A stretch of DNA of 64,000 nt from Cenococcum geophilum 1.58 (Eukaryota > Ascomycota > Dothideomycetes > Gloniales > Gloniaceae). The notes beneath the pieces were generated by a model. That model saw only the letters and a program-made list of their open reading frames with translations. It had not been told where the DNA came from and did not search any database. This document shows positions 24,901 through 35,739 of the stretch, one piece after another (positions within the stretch are counted from its first letter, which is position 1; every line of letters begins with the position of its first letter). A program made the position numbers and the translations under genes. The DNA is taken from contig KV748176.1 of the NCBI GenBank assembly GCA_001692895.1, positions 2,480,001-2,544,000 on the forward strand, read 5' to 3'.

Positions 24901-26667
24901 ATATTAAGGAACCAGCATCCGTTCCTGCTTATTACTATAATTATTCTCTTTCCCATTCTAATCTTACAGTTATCCTTTAAGAATTAAATATCTACGCTAA
25001 CCTTAAATAATTACGTAATAGATATTAAGTTAACTATATAATTAGGCACTTGGTAAACGTTAGTAAGATAAATTAATTAAGATTTGCCTTTAATTTTACA
25101 TTACAGTTTAACTGTCCCTCTACTAATAGGTGCGTATAATGTCCCTTCTAGGCCTTTAACATATATAGAGGATTTAGGGATAGCTTTATAGCTAATAAAA
25201 TGTTCTTAAGAGTAAGTAATATAACGGGAGCATCCGGTGTCAACAGCCTATTAGGTATATAAAAGATTTCCAATATTATTATTTACTATTATTCTAAAGT
25301 ATATAATAAGGCCCATAGGGTCATCTAACTCATTATTATTCTTATAAGTCTTCCTCTTCTTACCAGATAGTCCGCGGCGTCCCTTTTTAGCCTTAGCCTA
25401 CTGCTTTAAATACGGATACAGCGTTCAGTACTTCTCCTTAGTATAATAAGATTTGTGGTAGTAGGTACAATAGGGAACCTTAATATTTCTAATATTGCTA
25501 GTTGCCGCAAGTGCAGTGCTAATCATTAAGGCTATAGACACTGCTAGCGCAGCTACGCTTTCCTCTTATGCTAATATACGCTTATACCCTTTAGCCTTAA
25601 GCGCTATAAAGTTAAAGTTAACCTTATTTCTATTATCCGGAAGTATCTAATTGTTAGTAGTAAATAAAGTATAGAAGATACTATACGCCGACCCTAGGCC
25701 TTATAGGTATTGTAGAATCACTAGTAGCTATAGGATTATAACTCCTAACTAGACTAGTTAATTTTAAAGCTTTTTAACGGCTTTGGTGTAATCCTTAATA
25801 CTCTTATAGTTAGCTAGAGAGATAGTAAAGAACTAATTAGAGAGATTGCGGAAGGTACCGTTGCCTTAAGGTTTATAGTTCTTTTTAAGAGTCTTATAGG
25901 CAGTATAGTAGTTGCTTATTCCATTAATTATTTATTTAGCGTTGTAATTAAATTAAGCTCTTATAGCGTATATAGCAAACTTATATTTCTTCTTCTATTC
26001 TGTTAAGGGGATAACTGGCATATTCTTATGGTTTTCTAGCCAGTTAAGCTAACTTCCTATAATTAGGAAGGTTTTGATACCGTTGGAAAAGTCTAGCTAA
26101 TTATCTACTCTGTTAAGAAAAGGTACCATAGCTAAATTATAGCCTCCCTTTATTTCGGCTTATACGTTTACTATAATATTATAATATTAAGGGAAAGTAA
26201 TAAATAGCTTATAGAATTAAAGTTGGACATCCTAAGTCCCGTTCTAAAGACTATATATATAGCAATTTTATTAAGAAAATTTTTAACTAATATAACTTTA
26301 GTTCACTTATACGGCCTCGCCGACGGCGTCTCCGTTGGTCTCTCTATATAATATTTCTTACAGATATTGCCGCACCTATTAACAGACAGTATATTTATAA
26401 GATAGCTATTATTATAGGGCTAGTTAGAGTAGGTTTTATAGCTTGCTAAAAAGACCGTTAAATGTCTTATTGTTAGCCCTCGTTTTAGGCTCTTCTAATT
26501 TAAAGCCGGCCAGTCTAGACCTCTCCCTACGTTATTAGGAGCTGTCTTCGCTGTATTACCCTAGTCTAGAACATATAATAATGCTAAAGGCGTTATTAGG
26601 AGATTAAGAAGGTTGGCGGGGTAAATATCAGACTTAGCTTAGTTAGCGCCCTTCCGGGCTTATAACC

Positions 26668-26788
26668 TGATGTTTTTGGTGCTCTAATTAGTTAATTATT
26701 GTGTTCATATGTTCTAGAATACAGAAGGGCATCGCAGACTATATACCCAGTCTTGATGCAGGGGCTTGCAGTACTAACAAATTTAATA
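26668..26788 (-). repeat. 5' LTR of copia E
   Basis: 121-bp partner of 21805-21925, followed on the plus strand by GTTTG. Confidence 0.9.
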
Positions 26789-27211
26789 GTTTGCTGCTGA
26801 GTTGCGTAGCTACGCTAGGGTACTGCGTAAAGCAGTTAGGTAGTTAGGTGTTAGGTGCTGTAAAAGCTAGTGTACTATATACGGCTAGAGCGCTGCCGTA
26901 GTACTGCTAGGGTAGCTGCTGAGGTAGCTGCTAGGGTACTGCCCGAGGGCTATTAGATGTTTGGTGCTGTTATACTAGGGGTACGGCACTCAGTGAAGAG
27001 GTCGTACTGGGGGTTGATTTGCGTGCTGTAGAATATCTTATACGTTGCGTATTTATTATATTCTAAGCTGGCTAGGGTTAGGTGCTGCCAGAGCTGCTAA
27101 TATGGTTTTGCTGCTAGGTACTAGAGTGCTGCTTTCAATTAAACGAAGCTGCTAGGGCGGCAGTGAACCTTGTTACTCTATGGCCAACCGGTAAGGTTAA
27201 CTATTAATTAA

Positions 27212-27405
27212 TGTCGGTATCACCCAAGTGCACTTGTATGGCCTATTAACTGTTGAATTGATTCTTGTCTAATAGGTATCGAAAGTAGAGGATCGTAAGG
27301 ATCGCGGTGCCTAAGTAGGGGGCTAATGAGTTACCATAAGGGTGACTAATCAGAGACACGTGACTACGTAATCTGTCCATATATTCCTGTCTATATATTC
27401 CAACA
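27212..27405 (-). repeat. Right LTR of element D
   Basis: 194 bp. Partner of 20014-20193 with a 14-bp tandem duplication near its end. Followed by ATTAT. Confidence 0.9.
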
Positions 27406-27410
27406 ATTAT

Positions 27411-28300
27411 AATATAGCTTTTAATCTATAAACGGACGGGTAAATAGAACGCTAGAACTAGGAACTAAAGTCTTACTTATAAATGTATTTAAACTACTAG
27501 TAAGATAATTAGTATAAGCTGCTTCCGTACGCGGAGTACGCTTATAATTTAAAGTAATACGTATTATATAAGTATATACTAATTTAGATTGCCTATAGCG
27601 TCTAACTATTTAGGTTTAATAGTATACCTAATAATTACTAGCTAAGGCTATATAATTAATTATAAGATCCTACTAAGTCTAAAGATATCTATTAAAAAGT
27701 ATAAGGATACCTCTAAAAATAGAAGGAGTAGTAAAAGTATATAAAGTAGAGCCTATAAGATACCTAAGAGTAGTAGAGACTTTAGTATAACTATAAATAC
27801 TAAAATAAGTATTTTAGAGTAGCTGATGAGGTTTTATTACGCTTAACGAATATTAAATATCTAGATCCCTTTTAAGTTAAGAAATAAATTAGTAAGCTAG
27901 CCTACTATCTTTAGCTACCCCTATCTATGGCTTATATATATCTAGTATTTTATATAAACCTATTAGAGCTATAGTATAGACTACTACTAAAAAAGAAACT
28001 CCGTCTAGGCCTAATTAAATACCCTAAGGTAGTAGGCGAGTGGTATAAGTTTATTAAAAACAAGCTTTAATATAAAGTTAAATAGCTAGGCTAGCCCGCT
28101 AAGGACTCTATATAGGAACTAGATAATTACCTTAATTATTATAAAGATATTCTAAAAGAATATTAGGACTAAGGTCCATAATCTATAAATTTATAAAAGG
28201 CGCTCTAATACTATAGTATTATCGCAACCTATAAAGAAAGCTTATAAAAAGAGTATATAGGTTAAATTGGATATAGAATGGACAGGCTCTAGAAACTATA
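27411..28300 (+). mobile_element. Gypsy A, third piece (integrase core end and C-terminus)
   Basis: Starts with the remainder of the integrase core (a TDG and ERQNQ-like patch near 27.43-27.48 kb, and LLPYAEYAYN near 27.51-27.55 kb) and runs into a C-terminal part with the ELDNYLNYYKD-like text expected around a chromodomain. No matching right LTR was found, so the right end is truncated or too decayed to see. Confidence 0.7.
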
Positions 28301-28429
28301 AGGATTAGGGCTATAGCCTAAAATAGAATAGGTTCTTAGCCTTTTTACGTATATAGCATAGAGTTAATAGGGTATTTTGCTAGAATTGCATTCCTATTTA
28401 TTAATTTATATTAAAAAAATTATTTTTAG

Positions 28430-29420
28430 GGTTTTTAAGCCCTTTCTAAAAGCCTTATAAGGCCTTTTTAAGCACCTAATTAAGGTCCTTAATTGCTACT
28501 ATATATAAAAATAAATCTAAAATACCTAATCTAAAAAGCCACTATGCCTTATCTTTAGGATTAGGATTAGTATCTATTGGCCCTTTAAGGGACGGCTAAT
28601 AGGAATAAGATCTCTTTATAGGTATATAAGTAGGTATAAAAATAGGGGTAAGATAATAAGGTATAGCAGGAGTAGAGATTCTTAAATGCTTAATACTAAT
28701 ATTAGGTCTAAACCAATACTAATAAAGCTCTTATAGAATTAGCTTATAGTTAATAAAGATATACTTAAGCCTAGAATAAACAGAGACGTTAGCTAGCTAG
28801 TATAGTTTAGAACTACTAAGACCTTACTATAGCAACTATTAATTACCTATCTACTAGGTATCTAAAGGGTAACCTACCTAATAGCGTATTATATTATACT
28901 CTTTTAAAACTTAACGCGTATACGTAAACTCCTTCCTATAGTAAATAGTAACCTTCTTCTTATTACCCCTATCCTTTACCCTATCCTTAATATACTAACA
29001 TTACTCTTATATTAAGCGTTACTAACTAGCTTATTAAGAGTTATAGGCGGTATAGATAGCTATAGTATAATCTTAAATTTAACCTAAATATTTAGTATTA
29101 GTGCTTAAATAGGAGAGAGCCTAGGTAATATAGTAGTTAAGAATATTAAAGAAACGTCGCTACTTAGGCCTAGGCTATTAAAGCTTAAAGTTAGCAATAA
29201 AAATTTATTAAGGACAGAAAAGCTTACCTTAATATAACTACCGCTCTTAGTACGTATGTATTAATTATAAGGACTAAAGGTATTAAATCTAACGTAGTGC
29301 GTCTTATTATAGGCCTTTAAAATCCTATTATTAGATTTTTGGTCTTTTAAAGATATATAGGTAAAATTATTTAGGTAGGACTAGTACTAGTTACGGGTTA
29401 ATAGGGGTTAAGGTTCTATA
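28430..29420 (-). pseudogene. Decayed coding sequence of unknown family
   Basis: On the minus strand, long protein-like stretches are interrupted mainly by RIP-type stops. They include FNTFSPYNQYIRT-like text near 29.25 kb and SLKGPIDTNPNPKDKA near 28.57 kb. The plus strand is much more broken. I do not recognise the family. It begins close to where gypsy A fades out, so it could be another mobile element or a host gene hit by RIP. Confidence 0.3.
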
Positions 29421-29689
29421 TATAAAGGTAGGGCCAGGATACGCTATAGAATTTACTTAAAAAAGTAGTTAGTAGAAGAATAAAGAGGTATATTAAGTTA
29501 ATAATATAAAAAAAGAAAATCTTAATAATATATTAAAGATACGTCTAAACCAAACAAAGGTTAACAGCAGAAAGCAAGGTGCTAAGGAAAAGAATTAAGC
29601 TTAATAAGTAAGGTGTCTTTATACTTTACCTTCTAATACCTTTTTAGTAAATAGCCGCAATTTTACTAATATAACTCTATTATAATAGC

Positions 29690-29885
29690 GCTACATCGGC
29701 AAAATATGGTACCCTTTCAATGGCCTCAATGGTTGGTGGTTGACGCAATTGGCGCGCAGTTGAGGTCATTTAGCAACTCGACCGACTAGCCTATGTCGTG
29801 TTTTTTTAACACGCAGCCTGTGCGCAGCCTGCGTGCAACCTACGCGCAACCTGCGCGCAACCTGCCAGCAATCTACGCATTTAGC
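29690..29885. repeat. Non-RIP segment ending in an 11-bp tandem repeat
   Basis: 29.69-29.81 kb is balanced-composition DNA with no gene seen. From 29811 to about 29875 it becomes five or six copies of gcgcaacctgc variants. This is the first of five tandem arrays in a row. Confidence 0.6.
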
Positions 29886-30022
29886 AACCATAATTATATT
29901 TACCTCTTTTATACTAATAGCATATTTTAAATAAATAAAAGCTATTTTAAAGCTATTTATAAGGCTAGCAAAATAAATATTATTATTTTAGATAATTTAA
30001 TATAATATAGCGATGGTTCTCT

Positions 30023-30400
30023 TCTACCTATTTACCTATTAACTTACCTACCTACCTATCTACCTACCTACCTGCATCGCCTACCTATCTGCATTGCCTA
30101 CCTATCTACATTACCTACCTGTCTGCATTACCTACCTATCTATATTGCCTACCTACCTACATTGCCTACCTACCTGCATTGCCTACCTATCTGTATCGCC
30201 TACCTGTCTGTATCGCCTACCTGTTTATATCTGCCTACCTATCTATATCTGCCTACCCGTCAGCATCTGCCTACCTGTCTGCATCTGCTTACCTATCTGC
30301 ATCTGCTTACCTGTCTGTATCTGCCTACCTATCTGTATCTACCTACCCGTCAGCATCTCCCTGTTTATACCTACCTATCTGTGCTACCTTGATTCGATTA
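30023..30400. repeat. Microsatellite-like array of ctacctatctgcat units
   Basis: A pyrimidine-rich array built from CTAC/CTAT/CTGC tetramers, organised as 17-20 bp units (ctacctatctgcattgc and similar). All plus-strand frames are open because the text lacks stop-forming words, so the frames of 76-103 codons here are not genes. Confidence 0.9.
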
Positions 30401-30436
30401 ATTAATTGAATCGTTTATAGTGTTCGCTGGCTAGTC

Positions 30437-30860
30437 GTTGTCGTCTGGTTCTGGCGACGGTCGTCTGGTTCTAGCGACGGTTGTCTAGTTTTGGTAACGG
30501 TCGTCTGGCTCTGGTAACGGTCGTCTGGCTTTGGTAACGGTCGTCTGGTTCTGGCGACGGTCGTCTAGTTCTAGCGACGGTCGTCTGGTTCTGGCGACGG
30601 TCGTCTGGTTTTGGCGACAGTCGTCTGACTCTGGAGACGGTCGTCTGGCTCTAGCGACGGTCGTCTGGTTCTGGTAACGGTCGTCTAGTTCTGGCGACGG
30701 TCGTCTGGTTCTAGCATCTGGCTCTAACGACGATTGTCTGGTTCTGGCGACGGTCGTCTAGCTCTGGCGACGGTCGTCTGGTTCTGGTAACGGTCGTCTA
30801 GTTCTGGCGACGGTCGTCTGGTTCTAGCGATAGTCATCTAGTTCTAGCAACGGTCCTCTG
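30437..30860. repeat. 20-bp minisatellite (tcgtctggttctggcgacgg)
   Basis: About twenty near-identical head-to-tail units of exactly 20 bp with few changes (tggcgacgg/tggtaacgg variants). Each unit carries a cgtc...gacg inverted pair. No variable spacers, so it is a satellite and not a CRISPR-type array. Confidence 0.92.
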
Positions 30861-30989
30861 CTGGCTACCGTTCTAGTGCCTCCCTAGGTAGGGGAGGATG
30901 TAAGGAGGAAAGGAAGGGTAAAAAATAAGGCGGCTATATAGGCAGAGACACGTGTAGACGCTATCGGGAATAATAGCGGGGGACCCGAT

Positions 30990-31640
30990 GCAGAGCTTCG
31001 TGTAGAGCCTCCGTACGCAGAGCTTTCGCGCGCAGAGCCTTGTGCAGAGCCTCTGTACGTAGAGCTTCGTATAGAGCTTCGTGTAGAGCTTTCGTGTAGA
31101 GCCTCCGTATGCAGAGCTTCGCGCAGAGCCTCGTGCAGAGCTTCGTGTAGAGCCTCTGTACGCAGAGCTTCGCGCAGAGCCTCGTGCAGAGCCTCGTGCA
31201 GAGCTTCGTGGCAGAGCCTCCGTACGCAGAGCCTCGCGCAGAGCCTCGTGTAGAGCCTCTACGTAGAGCTTCGTGCAGAGCCCCGTACGTTAGAGCTTCG
31301 CGCAGAGCCTCATGTAGAGCCTCTGTACGTAGAGCTTCGTGCAGAGCTTCGTGTAGAGCTTCGTGCAGAGCTTCGTGCAGAGCCTCCGTACGCAGAGCCT
31401 CGCGTAGAGCCTCGTGCAGAGCCTCTACGTAGAGCTTTGTGCAGAGCCTTCGTACGCAGAGCCTCGCGTAGAGCTTCGTGCAGAGCCTCTACGTAGAGCT
31501 TCGTGCAGAGCCTCCGTACGCAGAGCTTCGCGCAGAGCCTCGTGCAGAGCCTCTGTACGTAGAGCCTTGTGCAGAGCCTCGTGTAGAGCTTCGTGTAGAG
31601 CTTCGTGTAGAGCCTTGTGCAGAGCCTTATGCAGAGCCTC
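30990..31640. repeat. 12-bp satellite array (agagcttcgtgc)
   Basis: About fifty units of 12 bp with variants (agagcctcgtgc, agagcctccgtacgc, agagcttcgcgc), some lengthened to 15 bp. Because 12 is a multiple of three, frames stay open over 60-82 codons (Arg/Ala/Ser or Ala/Glu/Pro/Arg repeats). I do not treat them as genes. A nearly identical family lies inverted at 52.1-52.7 kb. Confidence 0.92.
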
Positions 31641-31689
31641 TAAGTAATAAGACTATATAAGATTATATAAGATTGCGTAATTGGTATAT

Positions 31690-31940
31690 AACTTTACCTT
31701 AATTGCATGTTAAGGAATATATAGTTAGCTTTTAAAGTTGTTAAATAGGTTAACTACGTGTCAAGGAATATGCAGTTAGCTTTTAAAGTTGTTAAGTTAG
31801 TTAATTGCGTATTAAGTTAGTTAAATTGCATGTCAAGTTAGTTAATTGCGTATTAAGTTGGTTAAATTGCATATTAAGTTGGTTAATTGCGTGTTAAGTT
31901 GGTTAATTACGTGTTAAGTTAGTTAAATTGCATGTCAATT
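31690..31940. repeat. 20-21 bp array (gttagttaattgcgtattaa) with two longer founder-like units
   Basis: Two units of about 62 bp that share ggaatat.cagttagcttttaaagttgtt are followed by about eight units of 20-21 bp alternating gttagttaattgcgtattaa and gttagttaaattgcatgtcaa. The short unit matches the end of the longer one, which suggests the array grew from it. Confidence 0.85.
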
Positions 31941-34900
31941 ACGCGAAACGCGCTACACAAAGTCTACTTGAATCTCATCCTGCGAATATTTTCCCGATGT
32001 ATTTAAAAGGAAGGAAATGCGCGTATAAGCTATCTAGTTATTACTTCCTTATAAAAACTAATAACGCGGCTAGGGGAAGGTAATTAAGATGTTAATTAAA
32101 GACGTATATAGGTTAAATAATACCTAAATAATACTATAGTATTAAAGAATAATATTATAAACGTTCTTAATAATCGTATAATTGCTATAGGTGCTATTAT
32201 AAAGTATTCCTCCTATTTACTAGGTAGTAGAGCTATACTAAATATATAGTACAGAACTATCAGATTTAAAAGTATATATACTAAATCTTAGGAGATAAGT
32301 CTCCTTAATTAACTAATTAATACCTTAACTGTATTTAATAGCCTAAGGGTAAATATAGGAATAATATATTAGTAACGCAGAGGATTATATAAAACGATTA
32401 TAGATTATAGATTATATCTTAATAGTTAAAGACAACGGTAAGCTAAGGCCCTATATATTAAGCTATATACTAAATAGTTCTACGTACAGCGGTAAGTAGT
32501 ATAAGCGTTATCTTAGGTATAGCTAATATTCTTAAATACTTTATAGAGCTTAGGGCTTGTACTCCTCCTATAGTAAGAGTATTAACTTATATACGCCGTT
32601 TAAAGGAGAATTAGATTAATTAAGTAGTGTTACTATAACTTAAAATAAATCCTTAGTCCGTAATATTTAAAGGCTATTTTTATATATGGCGCAAATATAT
32701 ATCGGGCGAAGTTTAAAAGATCCTCTAAAATAGCTTTGCAAATATTTAGTTTTTATATAAGTAATAAACCGAAAGGTAGCGTTAGCTAATAGTCGGGATA
32801 CGGAAGAAATTTTTGATAGGGTCCTTAGCGTAATAGCAGTTTTACTAAAGGAGGAGGGTAAATCCATTGGCTAGGCAATATAAAAGTTATATTTATTTCG
32901 GTCCTTTTAAGAATAAGGTATATCTAAAAATAAATTATTCTATACTCTTTTTATAGAATTTACTATTAGCAAAAACCCTAACTATTTTTAGGTAAAATAT
33001 ACTTAAAGAAATACATAGGCAAGTCTATAAAGGCATCTCTTAATAGTTCTATTAAAGTATCCTATATAGATACAAAAATATCTAATAGTGCGATTCTGTA
33101 ATTAAAAACACTTTAACTAAAGTATAAGAGTAATAAAACGCTTGTAAACTGTTATTAATATTACTTAAAGCTAACTATTATTATATTAGTAAAGTATAAA
33201 AGGTTTACGCGCATTACTTACTTACTATTAACGTCCCTAAAAGACTTAACCTTAACCCTTATACTTAGGAAGATAGAAGCGCTTATTTTTATGCATAAAT
33301 ATAAGGTCTAGGCAGTCCTCCTTATTTAGGGTATTAAAGGACTATTTTCTAGATTATTATTATAAGTAGGTAGGTGTCCCCTATTTAACAGCCGATAGTT
33401 ATAAGTATTATAGCCCCTATAGAGCTAGTAACGGAAGTTATAGGCTAGCTCTTACACTTAACTAAGAAGGTTGCGTCTTAGACAGTTCTATAAAAGATAA
33501 GTTATCTCTAAAGGAGTGTTTTATCCTATATAATAGAAAGGTCCTAAAGAATATCTACGGAAATGGACAATAATATATATATTCTCTTAGTCTTTTAAAC
33601 TATAAAATAATAAATATATAAATAAGAAGAGTAATAGTAATAGCTTTAATAAGGAGTTTAAAGAGTATAGCAAATTGTTTGGTGGAAGAAATTACTTAGA
33701 TATTATCCTATCCTATTTTTATATATTATTACAGGTATCTAGCTTAATAGGGGCCTTTCTTTTACTTACTCCCTAGCTAGCACTATTAAAGTTAAGGTTA
33801 TATCTCTAAAATTGGGTTTCTATTTCCTAATTTATAATTTTGCAATTTATAAATCTAGATCCTATTTCCTAAATTACGGTTTTACGATTTGTAAAACCAG
33901 AAGAGTAATTAGGAAAATAGTTTCTCTATTCTACTTACTCTCTCTAAGAGCCTAATAATACTACCTAACTTTAAATTGGGGTAGACTAGCTAGTATAAAG
34001 ATTTTAATATATAATGAGCTTAGAAATCCTTTTATACTATAGGGATCCCCGTTTAAAGAGAAAAGTATAAGAAAGAAAGTAAGGTATAAGCGACTATAGG
34101 ATTAAAGGTTAGGCGCGGAAAAGTTAAGCCAATCTAACATGGCTTAGATTAAGGCTTTTTGGGGCTTAGTTAAATACTAAGCTACAATAACCTAAAGTAC
34201 AGGAATATTGTTTGCAGTCTCTAGTTGTATAGGCTAAAAATATAGTATATACGGGATTCTGGTATTATTGGAAAGTTATAGGCCATATTTATTAGTTATA
34301 GTTATTAGCTTTAGTTTATTCCGCGATAAATAAAGCTTAAATAAAGTGAGGCTCTAATACAGCGACGCTAAAAGGGCGCTAAGTAAGGTATAGCTAGCGT
34401 ATATGCGCCTATAATTAATTATATAGCTAGTCCTAAAATAAGTTAAACCTAATATACTAAATACAAATACAACCAACCCCTTTTTATAGTGGTTTTCCTA
34501 AAATTAGGCTCTGGTTCTCGTAATTGCGCCCTTTATTATAGTAGTTAATTAGCCTATCTCCTAAAACCTAAATTAGGATCTTAGTTTTGGAATTAGATTT
34601 AGTTTTTATAATTAATAATTTAAGCTAGAATAAAAATAGGCTGGCGCTTACCTTTGGTTACGTTTAGTATATTTAGCTTAGTATATATTACTAACTAGTT
34701 AACTAGCCCGTTTCCTAAAAATAGAGTTAGGATATAGTCTCTAGAATTAGAATATAGTCTTTAGAATTGGACCCAGTTCTTAGAATAATATTTAATTTTT
34801 AGAGTTATAACTTAAGCTAATATTAAGGAATATATCCTGTATTTATTCTTAATATTCCTACCTTATTAATATAAAATTTAGAGTTAACCTATACCCTAGT

Positions 34901-34955
34901 TACGCTATAAAAAAGCTAGAGAGCTACTAAGCTATTAGTTATTTATTATAGTTAT
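31941..34955. other. RIP-mutated DNA with no identifiable gene
   Basis: After a short non-RIP stretch to about 32.0 kb, the sequence is heavily TpA-rich. A 66-codon minus-strand frame at 32667-32867 (SSVSRLLANATFRFITYIKT) could be a remnant but matches nothing I recognise. No LTR pair or transposase motif was found by eye. Confidence 0.4.
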
Positions 34956-34969
34956 ATATCTAAAGTAAA

Positions 34970-35735
34970 GATTACTATTGAGGTTAAAGCGAGCTATAAA
35001 TAAGAATTTTCGAAAGCAAAAGAAGACCTTCTTAAAAAAGGCTAATAGATTAAAGCGAAACTTTAATATAGATTGCTATATCCTAATACAGCGCAATGGT
35101 TGATTCTATATTTATACATCTATAAATTAACCTTTATAGCCTCCACACCTATAAGACCTAGTAGGCCCTCTTTTCTCTATTACTATATAGAATACACTAA
35201 CTATCTTAAAGGAAAGGTTCTATTCTATTCTGGTTAAGAAGACTTTAGTACATTTTAACTAGGTTAAAGAGGATGGGTTAATAAAGGTTAATTCTAAGAT
35301 ATTAGGATTGGAGTCTTTAATACCTTAAGTTTAATTCTTTATAAAGGACTAAGTAAGTTATAGGGCGGCTGACTTATTACTACTAAGTATATAAAGGTGG
35401 AGGACTTATTAAGCTTACTTGCTATAAGCAAGTCTCCGAGTTTAATATATAAGAATTTGTTTATTTATATATAGATAATAACAAGAGATTCTTAATATAG
35501 AAGTAACTAGATAGAGACAAAATACTAAGCTAGGGAAATTATAATTAATACTTTAATTCTTAATAAATGCTATAAGAGATAAACGTAATTATATATAGAA
35601 AGTGACTTTAGTAATAAGGATTAAGAATAAGATATAGAGATATTATTTAGTACTAAGGATTAAGAAATAGAGGCAAACAGTAATAAAGAGATATTAGTTA
35701 ATAGCTATTGCGGGCTCTGGATTATTAGTAAACCT
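34970..35735 (+). pseudogene. MADS-box-like fragment with acidic tail, RIP-mutated
   Basis: From 34981 one frame reads NFRKQKKTFLKKANRLKRNF, then DCYILIQRNG, a stop, FYIYTS, then PPH. This follows the core of the MADS/SRF DNA-binding box: basic (F.KRK.T..KKA..L) helix, then the D..LI...G..Y.Y strand pair. In-frame stops follow at RIP-type sites (Q and W codons). After a frame change the region ends in SDFSNKDQEQDIEI and STKDQEIEANSNKEI, probably an acidic stretch in which RIP turned D to N and E to K. A second copy of the acidic part lies at 50.47-50.6 kb. MADS proteins are transcription factors. Whether this was a host regulator or cargo of a repeat is unknown. The assignment rests on motif reading only. 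Confidence 0.45.
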
Positions 35736-35739
35736 ATTT

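Larger units (their letters stand above)
21805..26788 (-). mobile_element. Ty1/copia element E, LTR to LTR, inside element D
   Basis: LTRs of 121 bp (TGATGTTTTTGG...AATTCAACA) and target duplication GTTTG at 21800-21804 and 26789-26793. On the minus strand: gag about 26.6-25.6 kb, zinc knuckle near 25.45 kb (YCTYYHKSYYTKEKY), a protease patch near 25.23 kb (DTGCSRYIT), pre-integrase/integrase about 24.9-24.0 kb (APIDLIYLDVLG), reverse transcriptase about 23.65-22.9 kb (YIAVFINNLLIVGPSKA, LGPYKYYLGIEVIRD), and RNase H down to about 22.17 kb. At just under 5 kb it has the usual size of a complete copia element. Broken by RIP. A primer-site-like ggttataagcccgg follows the 5' LTR. Confidence 0.92.
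20014..27405 (-). mobile_element. Short non-autonomous LTR element D, contains copia E
   Basis: LTRs of 180 and 194 bp (TGTCGG...CCAACA; the right copy has an extra 14-bp duplication) and target duplication ATTAT at 20009-20013 and 27406-27410. Without copia E the element is only about 2.4 kb and has no reverse transcriptase or integrase. Its orientation is minus: the purine-rich end before the 3' LTR (ending gccag) and the text after the 5' LTR resemble those of copia C. One coding-like stretch on the minus strand (about 21.25-20.65 kb) is Gln/Lys-rich and coiled-coil-like, then proline-rich, then has a CxxC...C zinc-finger-like patch. It is broken. I read it as a non-autonomous (LARD/TRIM-like) relative of copia C. 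Confidence 0.75.

Noticed and set aside
30094-30409. Three overlapping Tyr/Leu/Pro/Cys-rich frames
   Set aside because: Every frame is open because the pyrimidine-rich array cannot form stops on this strand. It is repeat text.
30437-30860. CRISPR-like look of regular 20-bp repeats
   Set aside because: Units abut with no variable spacers and the DNA is eukaryotic. It is a minisatellite.
31184-31660. Arg/Ala/Ser- and Ala/Glu/Pro-rich frames of 60-82 codons
   Set aside because: They follow from a 12-bp unit that keeps frame, with no start context or non-repeat sequence.
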